NCBI GenBank assembly: GCA_021502835.1
Contig: JAKFGP010000033.1
Location: 124,001 to 188,000, forward strand
From: Streptomyces thinghirensis
GTDB lineage: Bacteria; Actinomycetota; Actinomycetia; Streptomycetales; Streptomycetaceae
Reading direction: 5' to 3'
Length of the DNA stretch: 64,000 nucleotides
The position numbers and the translations under genes are program-made. The notes under the pieces were generated by a model. It searched no databases. It saw only the letters and a list, made by a program, of their open reading frames with translations, and had not been told where the DNA came from. This document shows positions 9,044-18,895 of this stretch, one piece after another. How positions within the stretch are numbered: the first letter of the stretch is position 1; each line of letters begins with the position of its first letter.

Positions 9044-9087
9044 CGGCGCCCCCGCCCCTGCTGACGAGCAGGAGACGGGGGGCGCCG
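9044..9087 (-). terminator. Hairpin terminator after glnA
   Basis: CGGCGCCCCCG (9044-9054) pairs with the reverse complement at 9076-9087, with an inner stem CCTGCT/AGCAGG. It lies about 40 bases beyond the glnA stop codon on the minus strand. Confidence 0.7.
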
Positions 9088-9124
9088 GACTACCCGGGCC
9101 GGCCTGAGCCGACCCGGGCGTCGA

Positions 9125-10538
9125 TCACACGTCGAAGTACATCTCGAACTCGTGCGGGTGCGGGACGCAGCTGCAGCGGCGCGATCTCGTTCGCGCGCTT
9201 GAAGTCGATCCACGTCTCGATCAGGTCCGGCGTGAAGACGTCGCCCTGGAGGAGGAACTCGTGGTCGGCCTCCAGGCGGTCCAGGACCGCGCCGGGGGAG
9301 GTCGGGACCTGCGCCACGTTCGCGTGCTCCTCGGGAGCCAGCTCGTAGAGGGTCCTTGTCGATCGGCTCGGCCGGCTCGATCTTGTTCTTGATGCCGTCC
9401 AGGCCCGCGAGGAGCAGGGCCGAGAAGGCCAGGTACGGGTTGCCGGAGGCGTCCGGGGCGCGGAACTCGACGCGCTTGGCCTTCGGGTTCGAGCCCGTGA
9501 TCGGGATACGCATCGCGGCCGAGCGGTTGCGCTGCGAGTACACCAGGTTCACCGGCGCCTCGAAGCCCGGCACCAGGCGGTGGTAGGAGTTCACCGTCGG
9601 GTTGGTGAAGGCCAGCAGCGACGGGGCGTGCTTGAGGATGCCGCCGATGTAGTAGCGGGCGGTGTCGGACAGGCCGGCGTAGCCCTGCTCGTCGTAGAAG
9701 AGCGGCTCGCCACCCGTCCACAGCGACTGGTGGACGTGCATGCCCGAGCCGTTGTCGCCGAAAATCGGCTTCGGCATGAAGGTCGCCGTCTTGCCGTTCT
9801 TCCACGCCACGTTCTTCACGATGTACTTGAAGAGCTGGAGGTCGTCGGCCGCGGCGAGCAGCGTGTTGAACTTGTAGTTGATCGCCCGCCTGGCCGGCGG
9901 TGCCCACCTCGTGGTGCTGGCGCTCGACCTGGAGGCGCGGACCGCTCCAGCTCCAGGGGAGATCTCGGCGCGCAGGTCGGCGAAGTGGTCGACCGGCGGG
10001 ACCGAAGTATCCGCCCTTGTAGCGGACCTTGTAACGCGGGTTGTCCTCCAGCGCACCGGTGTTCCAGGCGCCGGCCTCGGAGTCGATGTGGTAGAAGGAC
10101 TCCGTTCTCCCTGGTGGCGAAGCGCACCGAGTCGAAGACGTAGAACTCCGCCTCCGGGCCGAAGAACGCCGTGTCGGCGATGCCCGTGGAGGCCAGGTAC
10201 GCCTCGGCCTTCTTCGCCACGTTCCGCGGGTCGCGGGAGTACTGCTCGCCCGTGATCGGGTCGTGGATGAAGAAGTTGATGTTGAGGGTCTTGTCCCGGC
10301 GGAACGGGTCGACGCGCGCGGTGGACAGGTCGGGGCGCAGGGACATGTCCGACTCGTGGATGGCCTGGAAGCCGCGGATCGAGGATCCGTCGAAGGCCTG
10401 CTCGTCATCGGGGTCGAACGCGGCGGCGGGCAACGTGAAGTGCTGCATGACGCCCGGCAGGTCGCAGAACCGGACGTCGACGAACTTGACGTCCTCGTCG
10501 GCGATGTACTTCTTGGCCTCGTCGGCGTTCTGGAACAT
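9125..10538 (-). CDS. glnA: Glutamine synthetase type I (frameshifted)
   Basis: Dodecameric GSI, the main ammonia-assimilating enzyme. About 469 residues: [20 protein letters not shown], the [16 protein letters not shown] loop, metal-site [36 protein letters not shown], and [16 protein letters not shown]. The adenylylation loop DLYELAPEE is present, so the Tyr modified by GlnE is conserved, though a frame change falls right there (near 9352). Others near 10110, 10005, 9940, 9890 and 9170. ATG 10536-10538 has GGAGGAG upstream. A GlnR box lies about 100 bases upstream and a hairpin follows. Same position next to DUF4191, lipA and lipB as in M. tuberculosis. Confidence 0.95.
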
Positions 10539-10634
10539 CCAGCTCCTCCTACTCCCGACCGTCCCGCCGGGGTGGTAGATCGTTCGTGCGGCCAGTGCGG
10601 GTGGCACACGCTTCCTCGACCCTAGGGACGGGTG

Positions 10635-10672
10635 ATTTCTCGGGCGTGACCCATTTGTTTCGCAGAAGTTAA
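10635..10672 (-). promoter_or_regulatory. GlnR box upstream of glnA
   Basis: Minus strand reads TTAAC-n6-GAAAC-n6-GTCAC-n6-GAAAT with exact 6-base spacers, the complete a1-b1-a2-b2 GlnR operator. Site b1 (GAAAC) and a2 (GTCAC) match the consensus fully. It lies about 97 bases before the start codon, as expected for GlnR activation of glnA under nitrogen limitation. Confidence 0.88.
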
Positions 10673-10791
10673 CCGGCTCCGTTCCAGCGTAGGCCTCATC
10701 CGGGCCCGCCACACCCCGCCGTACGCCGCTCCGCGGCCTCCGCGCCCACCCTCCGTCCGGCGGTCATATACGGGCGCAGTACCGTGGACGG

Positions 10792-11280
10792 GTGGACAAC
10801 AGGCAAGCAATCGGATCGTGGCTTTCCGGGCCGCGCGCGGCCATCGAAGAGGCCGGCGCCGATCTCGGGTACCGGGGTGAGCAGCTCGGTCTCCCCGAGG
10901 AGGGACCCGGCTCGATCGCCCGTCCGGGCAGGCGGATCGGCGCCCTGGCCGTCGACTGGGCCCTGTGCCTCCTGATCGCATACGGCCTGATCACGGACGG
11001 CTACGACCAGGCGACCGGCAACTGGGCCCTGCTGATCTTCTTCGTACTGAGCGTGCTGACCGTCGGCACGGTCGGCTTCACCCCGGGCAAGCGCCTCTTC
11101 GGCCTGCGCGTGCTGGACCTGGGCACGGGCCGCCCGAGCCCCTGCGCGGCCTGCTGCGCTCGGCCCTGCTGTGCGTGGCCCTCCCGGCGCTGATCTGGGA
11201 CCGCGACGGCCGGGGCCTGCACGACCGGCTGGCGCGCACCGTGGAAGTACGGATCTCGACGCGCCGCGTACGGTCTGACG
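10792..11280 (+). CDS. RDD-family membrane protein (frameshifted near the 3' end)
   Basis: About 155-160 residues with the RDD fold: IARPGRRIGALAVDWALCLL in the first helix (Arg and Asp of the RDD name), WALLIFFVLSVLTVGTVGF, TPGKRLFGLRVLDL, then after a frame change near 11142 LLRSALLCVALPALIWDRDG and RGLHDRLARTVEV. Three membrane helices. The exact stop is unclear because of a further indel; TGA near 11278 is the best guess. It is divergent from glnA. Mycobacteria have an RDD protein at the same place. Transport function is unproven. Confidence 0.75.
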
Positions 11281-11297
11281 CGACCAGTACGGTAGCC

Positions 11298-11365
11298 GGC
11301 GATGGGGGCGCCCGGAGCCACGCGGCGGTAGCCGCACATCGGCTGAGTCGGGCGCCCCCATCGCC
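11298..11365. terminator. Bidirectional hairpin between convergent RDD and DUF4191 genes
   Basis: Perfect 17-bp arms, GGCGATGGGGGCGCCCG (11298-11314) and its complement (11349-11365), enclosing a 34-base loop with an inner short stem. Placed exactly between two convergent genes. Confidence 0.85.
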
Positions 11366-11392
11366 GTACCGGCGTCTCGAAGTCCTACGGGG

Positions 11393-12098
11393 TCAGCGCT
11401 GCCTGGGGTTGCCGCCCCGGGGCATGCGCATGCCCTTCGGCATCGGGCCCTTGGGCAGCGGCATGTTGCTCATCAGGTCGCCCAGGGCGCGCAGCCGGTC
11501 GTTGGTCACGGTGACCTGCGGGCCGCTCAGGACGCGGGGGAGCTTGAGCATGGTCGTGCGGAGCTTCTTCAGCTCGACCTGGCCCTCGCCCGTGCCCACG
11601 ACCAGGTCGTGCACGGGCACGTCGGCGACGATGCGGTTCATCTTCCGCTTCTCGGCGGCGAGCAGGGGACTTCACCCGGTTCGGGTTGCCCTCCGCGACC
11701 AGCACGATGCCGGCCTTGCCGACCGCGCGGTGCACCACGTCCTGGTTCCGGTTCATCGCCACCGCGGGGTGGTCGTCCAGCCCCGGCCGATGTTGTCCAG
11801 CACGGCCGCCGCGGCGCCGGGCTGTCCCTCCATCTGGCCGAAGGCCGCCCGCTCGGCCCGGCGTCCGAAGACGATCGCCGTCGCGAGGAAGGCGAGCAGC
11901 ACGCCCAGGATGCCTGCGTAGATGGGGTGACCGATCAAGAAACCGATCGCGAGGAGGACACCGAAAACGACGATGCCGACACCCGCGAGTACAAGACCGA
12001 TCTTCTTGTCGGCCTTGCGGGTCATCTTGTAGGTCAGAGCGATCTGCTTCCAGTCGCCCGGGATTCGCAGCGTCCGCTGCAGGTTCCTTCCTCGCCAT
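11393..12098 (-). CDS. DUF4191 membrane protein (frameshifted)
   Basis: About 235 residues. The N-terminus contains RTLRIPGDWKQIALTYKMTR followed by two adjacent helices (KIGLVLAGVGIVVFGVLLAI, HPIYAGILGVLLAFLATAIV), then FGRRAERAAFGQMEGQPGAA and a cytoplasmic domain (KAGIVLVAEGNPNRV, RIVADVPVHDLVVGTGEGQV) ending GGNPRQR. Frame changes near 12080, 11780 and 11670. DUF4191 has no known function but is almost always beside lipA/lipB and glnA in actinobacteria, as here. ATG 12096-12098 starts it. Confidence 0.82.
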
Positions 12099-12179
12099 GG
12101 CACGAAGTCTACGTGCCCCCGAAAGCGCCGACGACGGCAGTGCCCGGCACGGGAAGACGGGACGGCGGCGGGATCGGGA

Positions 12180-12395
12180 TCAGGGGCGGCCGGCGACGGA
12201 CTGCCGCAGCACGCGCTCCGTCTCGATCCGGTCCTTGGCGCGGCGGCGGTCCTCCAGGACGGAGGTCCAGGCGTTGCGCCGGGCGGTGCGCTGACCACTG
12301 CTCATCAGCAGCGACTCGACGGCCCGCAGGGCGGTGGTGAACGACGGGATGGCGGTGGCGCGAACGGCGGTGGCGCGAACGGGCGCGGCCTGCAT
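12180..12395 (-). CDS. Small basic hypothetical protein (71 residues)
   Basis: Intact ORF. ATG 12393-12395 is preferred over longer starts because a GAGGGGGA ribosome site lies just upstream. Sequence features are SFTTALRAVESLLMSSGQRT, ARRNAWTSVLEDRRRAKDRI and a C-terminal ERVLRQSVAGRP: basic and helical. It lies between lipA and the DUF4191 gene on the same strand. Unrecognised. Confidence 0.55.
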   Translation of the reverse strand: MQAAPVRATAVRATAIPSFTTALRAVESLLMSSGQRTARRNAWTSVLEDRRRAKDRIETERVLRQSVAGRP

Positions 12396-12534
12396 CGTGA
12401 AGGTCCCCCTCGGTACGGCTCCGGGCACGGAGACGGGTGTACGTGCTGTGATTTCAGGGTCACTGATTGGTGTTACCAGGGCGTGACCCCCCGGTCAAAC
12501 GGACATGAAGCCGCGATGCCGGGGGCCGGAACGG

Positions 12535-12587
12535 CGTCGCGGCCCCGACCGGTGTCCTCATCTGCGAGGACGGTCGGGACCGCGACG
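12535..12587 (-). terminator. Hairpin terminator after lipA
   Basis: Arms CGTCGCGGCCCCGACCG (12535-12551) and CGGTCGGGACCGCGACG (12571-12587) pair with one mismatch, with an inner TCCTC/GAGGA stem. Forty bases past the lipA stop. Nothing else is visible in the gap 12396-12626. Confidence 0.8.
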
Positions 12588-12626
12588 TATCGGCCATTAC
12601 TGGCGAGTAGTGGCTTGTGCGTGAAT

Positions 12627-13581
12627 TCACACGGTGGCGGACCGGCGCTGCTCCATGGCCATTCCGTAGAGCCGTCCGGCCCGGTACGAGGACCGCACCA
12701 GCGGACCCGACATCACACCGGAGAAGCCGATCTGCTCGGCCTCCTGCTGCAGCTCCACGAACTCCTGCGGCTTGACCCAGCGCTCCACGGGGTGGTGGCG
12801 CACCGACGGACGCAGGTACTGCGTGATGGTGATCAGCTCGCAGCCGGCCTCGCAGCTGCTTCAGCGCCTCGCTGATCTCCTCGCGGGTCTCGCCCATGCC
12901 GAGGATCAGGTTGGACTTGGTGACCAGACCGTAGTCGCGGGCCTCGGTGATGACCTTCAGGGAGCGCTCGTAGCGGAAGCCGGGGCGGATGCGCTTGAAG
13001 ATGCGGGGGACCGTCTCGACGTTGTGCGCGAAGACCTCGGGGCGGGAGGCGAAGACCTCCTGGAGGGAGCTCCGGCACCGCGCTGAAGTCGGGGGCCAGC
13101 AGCTCGACCTTGGTGCGGCCGTCCGCGCGCTCCGCCGTCTGCTGGTGGATCTGGCGCACCGTCTCGGCGTACAGCCAGGCACCGCCGTCCGGCAGGTCGT
13201 CACGGGCGACGCCGGTGATGGTCGCGTAGTTCAGGTCCATGGTGACCACGGACTCGCCGACCCGGCGCGGCTCGTCGCGGTCGAGCGCCTCGGGCTTGCC
13301 GGTGTCGATCTGGCAGAAGTCGCAGCGCCGGGTGCACTGGTCGCCGCCGATGAGGAAGGTCGCCCTCGCGGTCCTCCCAGCACCTCGTAGATGTTGGGGC
13401 AGCCGGCTTCCTGGCAGACGGTGTGCAGGCCCTCGCTCTTCACGAGGTTCTGCATCTTGGTGTACTCGGGGCCCATTTTCGCCCGGGTCTTGATCCACTC
13501 GGGCTTGCGCTCGATGGGGGTCTGGCTGTTGCGGACCTCCAGGCGCAGCATCTTGCGTCCGTCGGGTGCGACTGCGGACAC
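12627..13581 (-). CDS. lipA: Lipoyl synthase (frameshifted)
   Basis: Radical-SAM enzyme that inserts two sulfurs into octanoyl groups on lipoyl domains. About 318 residues. The auxiliary cluster region reads [13 protein letters not shown], the radical-SAM motif is [11 protein letters not shown], then [40 protein letters not shown] and [20 protein letters not shown]. Frame changes near 13370, 13070 and 12850. The start is GTG 13579-13581 ([15 protein letters not shown]). It follows lipB on the same strand. Its substrates include the E2 encoded 14 kb away. Confidence 0.93.
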
Positions 13582-13662
13582 GACCGGCTCCCTAGCGTTT
13601 GATTCTTCGGCGTGCCCCAGGGTACGCCCGTTGATTTGTTGGTCGGCGTTGGTGCTGCCCTG

Positions 13663-13733
13663 CTGGGGCTGCCGCCCCCAGGCTCCCCGCTTCGGCCCTG
13701 AACGGGCCTCGTCCTCAAACGCCGGACGGGCTG
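13663..13733. repeat. Dispersed intergenic repeat, family A copy 2
   Basis: GGGGCTGCCGCCCCCAGGCT, CGCTTCGGCCCTGAACGGGC and CAAACGCCGGACGGGCTGG, the same order and orientation as the copy at 8423-8490. Lies between lipB and lipA. Confidence 0.78.
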
Positions 13734-13773
13734 GAAATATGCCCTCCGCCGCGAAGAGCCGGACGGGCGGGCA

Positions 13774-14572
13774 TCACGCCACCGGCGTCTTCTCGATCAC
13801 CCGCGGTTTGAGGTCCGCGTTCTCCAGAATGTCGCGCAGGTGGCGCTCGGCCACCGGCAGCACTTCCTCGATGGTGATGTCCCTGCCCAACTCGTTCGCC
13901 AGGGAGGCGACGCCCGCGTCGCGGATGCCGCAGGGGATGATCCTGTCGAACCACTTGTTGTCGGGGTTCACGTTCAGGGCGAAGCCGTGCATGGTGACGC
14001 CCTTGGCGACCCGGATGCCGATCGCGGCGATCTTGCGGTCCTCGCGGCGCTGGCCGGCGTTGGACGGGGCGTACTCGGCCCGTTCATCCGCGGGTCGAAC
14101 TCCTCGTCGGTCAGCCGGGGGTCGAAGTCCAGGGACAGCCCGCCGAGCGCCGGGCGCCGATCGAGCGGGTCGCCCAGCACCCACACCCCGCTGCGGCCCT
14201 CGACCCGGGTGGTCTCCAGGCCGAACTCCGCGCAGGTGCGGATCAGGGCCTCCTCCAGCCGCCGCACTGCGCCACCACGTCCACCGGGCGCGGGAGCTTC
14301 TGGATCGGGTAGCCCACCAGCTGGCCCGGTCCGTGCCAGGTGATCTTGCCGCCGCGTCCACGTCGACGACCGGTGTGCCGTCCAGCGGACGTTCGCTGTC
14401 CTCGGTGCGCCGGCCGGCGGTGTAGACCGGCGGGGTGTTCGAGGAGCAGCACCGTGTCGGGGACCTCGTCGGCGAACCGCGCGGCGTGCACCCGGCGCTG
14501 CTCGTCCCACGCCTCCTGGTACTCGACGCGTTCGGCACCGAACCCCATTCGGACGAACCGCAGCTCACTCAC
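13774..14572 (-). CDS. lipB: Octanoyltransferase (frameshifted)
   Basis: Moves octanoyl from acyl-ACP to lipoyl domains before LipA acts. About 265 residues: [32 protein letters not shown] (corrected frame), [19 protein letters not shown] with the HGPGQ signature, [28 protein letters not shown] with the catalytic Lys region, and [20 protein letters not shown] with the catalytic Cys. Frame changes near 14435, 14360, 14270 and 14090. GTG 14570-14572 has AGGAGG upstream. Upstream of lipA on the same strand, with a repeat in between. Confidence 0.93.
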
Positions 14573-14667
14573 GGCAAGTGCCTCCTGGAAGGTCGGTAAG
14601 GCACGAACCGTGCCCACGCCACTGTACGACCGCCCGACCGTCGTCAGCCGGGCGGGCAATCCTCACA

Positions 14668-14705
14668 CGATCGGATGAATGCCGGTCGAAGTGTGCGATC
14701 GGGTG
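14668..14705. promoter_or_regulatory. Direct repeats upstream of the NsdA-like regulator
   Basis: CGATCGGATG (14668-14677) and CGATCGGGTG (14696-14705) are repeated with 28 bases between starts, about 105 bases before the regulator start. A possible regulator or autoregulatory site; function is inference. Confidence 0.35.
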
Positions 14706-14808
14706 CTCACTCTCCGCTACATTCGCGCCGTTCACGAGGCCATAAGGGCTGCTCACAGGCGCTCCGGGCACATCGAACGGCCCGGAAGGCAGGAGACCGC
14801 ACCGCACC

Positions 14809-16272
14809 ATGACGGAACGACCCGCGCAGCGCACCCCAACCGCCAGCTCGCCGCGCTCATCGCCGAAGCGGGGGTTCTCCAACGCGGGTCTCGCGCGTCG
14901 CGTCGACCAGCTCGGACTCGAACACGGCCTGGACCTGAGATACGACAAGACGTCCGTCACCCGGTGGCTGCGCGGCCAGCAGCCCCGCGGCACCACCCCG
15001 GCCCTGATCGCCGAGGTCTTCACCCGGCGTCTGGGCCGCCGCCTGACCGCCCAGGACCTCGGCCTGGACGCCTGCGCCCCCGTCTACGCGGGGCTGGAGT
15101 TCGCCGCCTCCCCGGACGAGGCCGTCGACATCGTCGGCGGACTGTGGCGCAAGGACTCCGGCAGCCACGCCGAACTGCGCAAGATCGCCTTCACCCCGGC
15201 GGGCCTCGTCGTGCCCAGCCGGGACTGGCTGATCGGCCGCGCCGACGAGAAGGTGGCCCGCGTCGAGGTGCCCGTGCGCATCCCCGCGCAGGGCCGCCCG
15301 GCGACCCCCAGGATCCCCGTCCCGCTCGACCCGGCCCGCCGGCGGGCCCCGGCCGAGCGCGGGCCCGGCCAGAAGGTCACCGGCGGCGACCTCGCCGCGC
15401 TGCGCTCGGTCGGCGAGCTGTTCCGCAGCCTGGACGACCGGTACGGCGGCGGACACGCCCGCCAGGCCCTGGTGCGCTACCTGGAGCACGAACTGGAACC
15501 GATGCTGCGCGGCACCTACGGCGAGCAGACCGGCCGCCGGCTGTTCGCCGCCGCCGCCGACCTGACCCGGCTCGCGGGCTGGACCTCGTACGACATCGCC
15601 GCGCACGGTCTCGCCCAGCGCTACTTCGTGCAGGCGCTGCGGCTGTCGCAGGCGGCCGGCGACCGGGCGTACGGCTCGTACGTGCTGGTCACCATGAGCC
15701 GCCAGGCCGTCTACCTGGGCCACGGGCGGGAGGCCGTGCAGCTCGCGCGGGTGGCGCAGCAGGGGGTGGGGACCTCCGCGCCGCCGGTCGTGCAGACGCT
15801 CCTGCACGCCGCCGAGGCGCGGGCGCACGGCCTGCTCGGCGAGGTGCGGGCCTGCACCGCCTCGCTGGTCAGGGCCGAGCGCGCGCTGGAGACCGCCCGG
15901 CCCGGCGACGAGGTGCCGCACTGGGCGCGTTTCTTCGACGAGGCGCAGCTCGCCGACGAGTTCGGGCACTGCCACCGCGATCTGCAGCAGTTCCGCGCCG
16001 CCGCCCAGCACGCGGAACGCTCGCTGCAACTGCGCGCCCCCGTCTACGCCCGTAGCCGGCTGTTCTGCCGGATCGTCCTCGCCACCGCCCGCCTCGGCCT
16101 CGGCGAACTCGACCAGGCCTGCCAGCTGGCCGCCGAGGCGGCCGGGCAGGCGGCCGAGATGCGGTCGGTGCGCGCGACGGAGTACGTAGCGCGACTTCGA
16201 ACGGCGCCTGGAGCCGTACCGTACGCCGCGCCGGTACGGGGGTACCGGGACAAGGTGGCGGCACTGGGGTAG
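14809..16272 (+). CDS. NsdA-like TPR regulator
   Basis: 487 residues, almost intact. The N-terminal helical DNA-binding-like domain reads GFSNAGLARRVDQLGLEHGL, KTSVTRWLRGQQPRGTTPAL and RRLGRRLTAQDLGLDACAP. The long C-terminal part is TPR-like helical repeats (AAGDRAYGSYVLVTMSRQAV, ARAHGLLGEVRACTASLVRA). This plan matches the Streptomyces NsdA family, negative regulators of sporulation and antibiotic production, from memory. Residues ~11-22 read SSPRSSPKRG where the other frame gives NRQLAALIAEAG, so two indels cancel; another cancelling pair lies near 16192-16215. ATG 14809 start. Two direct repeats lie upstream. Confidence 0.8.
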   Translation: MTERPAQRTPTASSPRSSPKRGFSNAGLARRVDQLGLEHGLDLRYDKTSVTRWLRGQQPRGTTPALIAEVFTRRLGRRLTAQDLGLDACAPVYAGLEFAASPDEAVDIVGGLWRKDSGSHAELRKIAFTPAGLVVPSRDWLIGRADEKVARVEVPVRIPAQGRPATPRIPVPLDPARRRAPAERGPGQKVTGGDLAALRSVGELFRSLDDRYGGGHARQALVRYLEHELEPMLRGTYGEQTGRRLFAAAADLTRLAGWTSYDIAAHGLAQRYFVQALRLSQAAGDRAYGSYVLVTMSRQAVYLGHGREAVQLARVAQQGVGTSAPPVVQTLLHAAEARAHGLLGEVRACTASLVRAERALETARPGDEVPHWARFFDEAQLADEFGHCHRDLQQFRAAAQHAERSLQLRAPVYARSRLFCRIVLATARLGLGELDQACQLAAEAAGQAAEMRSVRATEYVARLRTAPGAVPYAAPVRGYRDKVAALG

Positions 16273-16288
16273 CCGGGGCGCGCGTCGG

Positions 16289-17691
16289 CTAGGCGGCTCG
16301 GGCCGTCGGCGGGGGGTCGGCGCTGTGCATCGGCCGGCCTGCCCCCAGGTCCGTCAGGATCGCCGCGGACGCCCGGTGGCCCGAGTGCAGCGCGCCCTGG
16401 ACGGTGCTGGTGTCACGGTGGTCGCCGCACACGTACAGGCCGGCCAGCAGCCGCACCGGCCGGCGCAGGTCGTGCGGTGCGCGCATCGCGGGCACCGCCT
16501 CGGACGTGGTGCGACGGCGAGGGTCTCCTAGCGCGTGGTCGGGGTGCCGTAGAGGCGGGACAGGTGCATGCGTACGGCCGTGTCGACGTCGGACGGGGGA
16601 GGCCGAGCACCGTCGAGGAGACGAGGGCGCGTCCGGCCGGCGCGCGGGACGGGTCCACGTGGCTGACCACGGCCGTGTGGGCGACCGGGCCGCCGCGGTC
16701 CGCGTCCAGCAGCAGGGAGGCGCCGGTCGTCGGCGGTTCGTCGGTCGTGTGGTGCACGACCGTCACCGGATGGAAGTCCGGGACGCGCAGCCCCGGCAGC
16801 AGCTCGGCCGCGTGCGGGCGTCGGTCGCCACCAGCACGGCCCGGCAGCGGATGACGCCGTGCTCCGCGGTGGCCACGGCGTTGGTGGCGACCGACGTGAC
16901 CCGGACGCCGGTGTGCACGGTGCCGGGCGGCAGCGCCCGCGCCAGCAGCTCCGGCAGCGCCTCGGCGCCGCCCTCGGGCAGCCCAGAGCCGCCCGCCGGC
17001 GAAGGCGCGCAGCGCGAGGTCGGCGCACCGGCTGGAGGTCGTGAGGTCCGGGTCACACAGCAGGGCGGCGAGCAGCGGGCGCAGGAAGCCGTCGATCGTG
17101 CGGGCCGGCAGCCCGCGCACCGCGAGCGCCTGGGCGGCGGGCAGCTCCGGGCGGGCCAGCAACCGTTCGACCGGGGTGTTCGCCAGGCGGGTCAGCGCGG
17201 CGCCGAGCCGGGCCTGGTCGACGGCGGTGCCGAGCGGGGCGCCCGCCCCGGGGGCGGGGCGCGGTCGCGGGACTCCCGGACGCTCGGGGGCGCGTTGGCC
17301 GGGCGCCGGGGCGCGGGCACGGACCGAGGGGCGCTCGCGAGGGCGCGCACCGCATGGAGTGCGCCCCTTGCGCCCCGTGCGCCCGCCGGGGCGCCCGCGC
17401 GGTGGTGACGGCCCTCGCTGTGCAGCAGGACGCCGGGGGCGAAGGGCAGCAGCGCGAGGCCGTCGAGCCCGGGGGTGCGGCGCAGTTCGGGATACGCCGT
17501 GGACAGCAGTTGTCCGATTCTGTCGAGCCGGAAGCCGTCGACCTTCTCGGTGGCCATCCGGCCGCCCACGCCATGGGCGGCCTCCAGGACCGTGGTCGTC
17601 ACTCCTGCGCTGGTCAGCCGATGCGCCGCGCGAGTCCGGCGATCCCGGCCCCCACGACGACGACGTCCGCCTGGTACGCGGGCTCAAGCAC
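16289..17691 (-). CDS. FAD-dependent oxidoreductase, amine oxidase type (frameshifted)
   Basis: About 465 residues. The N-terminus has ADVVVVGAGIAGL (FAD dinucleotide motif) and TTTVLEAAHGVGGRMAT (GG-R-x2-S/T-like motif). Later GVIRCRAVLVATDA and, near the C-terminus, YVCGDHRDTSTVQGALHSGH, the flavin-contacting end of this family. GTG 17689-17691 is chosen since AGGAGG precedes it by about six bases. At least six frame changes (about 17640, 17340, 17200, 16990, 16800, 16600). Relatives include phytoene desaturase-like and monoamine oxidase-like enzymes; the substrate is unknown. Confidence 0.72.
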
Positions 17692-17911
17692 GTGCCCCTC
17701 CTCGAGGTTGCGCGGCCGCTGGAGACGTCATGCCCCCAACCGGCTTGAGGGATACCCGAGTTCGAGGTCGAGGTTAGGGCCGGAAACGGTCAAGGGGAGT
17801 CGCGCGGAGACAGAGCACGGTCGCACGACGGTCGCATACGGGCGCGGCAGGCCTCATGCGGTCGTCATGTGATCGGCATACGGTCGGGAAGCGGCGGGGA
17901 CCGGCCTCACC

Positions 17912-18826
17912 TCACAGCGCCGCCCGGATCGCCCCGTCGATCTCCGGAACGCCAAGCGAAACCCGAGTCCAGCAGGCGGGCCGGGAGGACCCGGGCGCTG
18001 CCCAGGACGTCGCCGGCCATTTCGCCGAGCGCCGCGCGCAGGACCGGGGCGGGCACCGCGAAGGGGGCCGGGCGGCGCAGTACCCGCCCCATGGCCGCGG
18101 TGATCTCACGGTTCGTCAGCGGGTGCGGGGCGGTCAGGTTGAAGGGGCCGGACAGGTCGTCGCGGTCCAGCAGGTGCCGAATCGCCGCCACTTCGTCGTG
18201 CAGTGCCACGAACGACCAGTACTGGGACCCGTCGCCCAGCCGCCCGCCGAGCCCCGCCCGGAAGAGCGGGAAGAGCCGCCCCCAGGCCCCGCCCCCGCGG
18301 GCGACGACCAGCCCGGTCCGCACGAACACCGTCCGTACGCCCGCTTCCCGGGCGGGAGCCGCCGCGCCCTCCCACTCCACGCACAGGGACGGCAGGAAAC
18401 CCTCGCCCGCGTGGCGCGCTCTCGTCGACGGCACGGTCGCCGGTCTCCCCGTAGAAGCCCATCGCGCTGCCGTTCACGAAGACCCGCGGAGGCCGCTCCA
18501 GCGAGGCGACGGCCTCCGCGAGCGCCGTCGTGCCGTGCACCCGGCTGCTGCGGATGCGCGTCTTGTACGCGTCGGTCCAGCGGCGGTCGCCCACCCCGGC
18601 CCGGCCAGATTGACCAGAGCGTCGCACCTGCCGAGCCCGGCCGCGTCCACGTGTCCGCCCTCGGGGTCCCACCGACCTCGTCCGCGTTCCGGGGCACGTG
18701 GCGCACCAGGCGCACCACGTCGGTCCCGTCCGCGGTCAGGGACCGCACCAGTGCGCCGCCGATGAGGCCGGACGCACCGGCCACCGCGACGCGGGAACGT
18801 CCCCTGTCCTTGCGTCCATCGTCCAT
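17912..18826 (-). CDS. TIGR01777-type NAD(P)-binding reductase (frameshifted)
   Basis: About 300 residues. N-terminal VAVAGASGLIGGALVRSL dinucleotide motif, TALAEAVASLERPPRVFVNG and SAMGFYGETGDRAVDESA (Ser-x-Tyr region), RTGLVVARGGGAWGRLFPLF, WSFVALHDEVAAIRHLLDRD and GPFNLTAPHPLTNREITAAM, all typical of the TIGR01777/YfcH family of epimerase-like proteins. Frame changes near 18680, 18600, 18420 and 17950. ATG 18824-18826 start. The enzyme reaction is not established for the family. Confidence 0.8.
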
Positions 18827-18895
18827 GCGCCCATCCTGCCGCGTGACCGGAAAAACCCGGACCGCTCTCCGGTCCGGCGTCGTACAGTGACCGTC

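Noticed and set aside
8203..10056. A 617-codon open frame on the minus strand across the glnA 3' half
   Set aside because: Its first half is genuine glnA; the rest is Arg/Pro/Ala-rich read-through of non-coding and repeat DNA.
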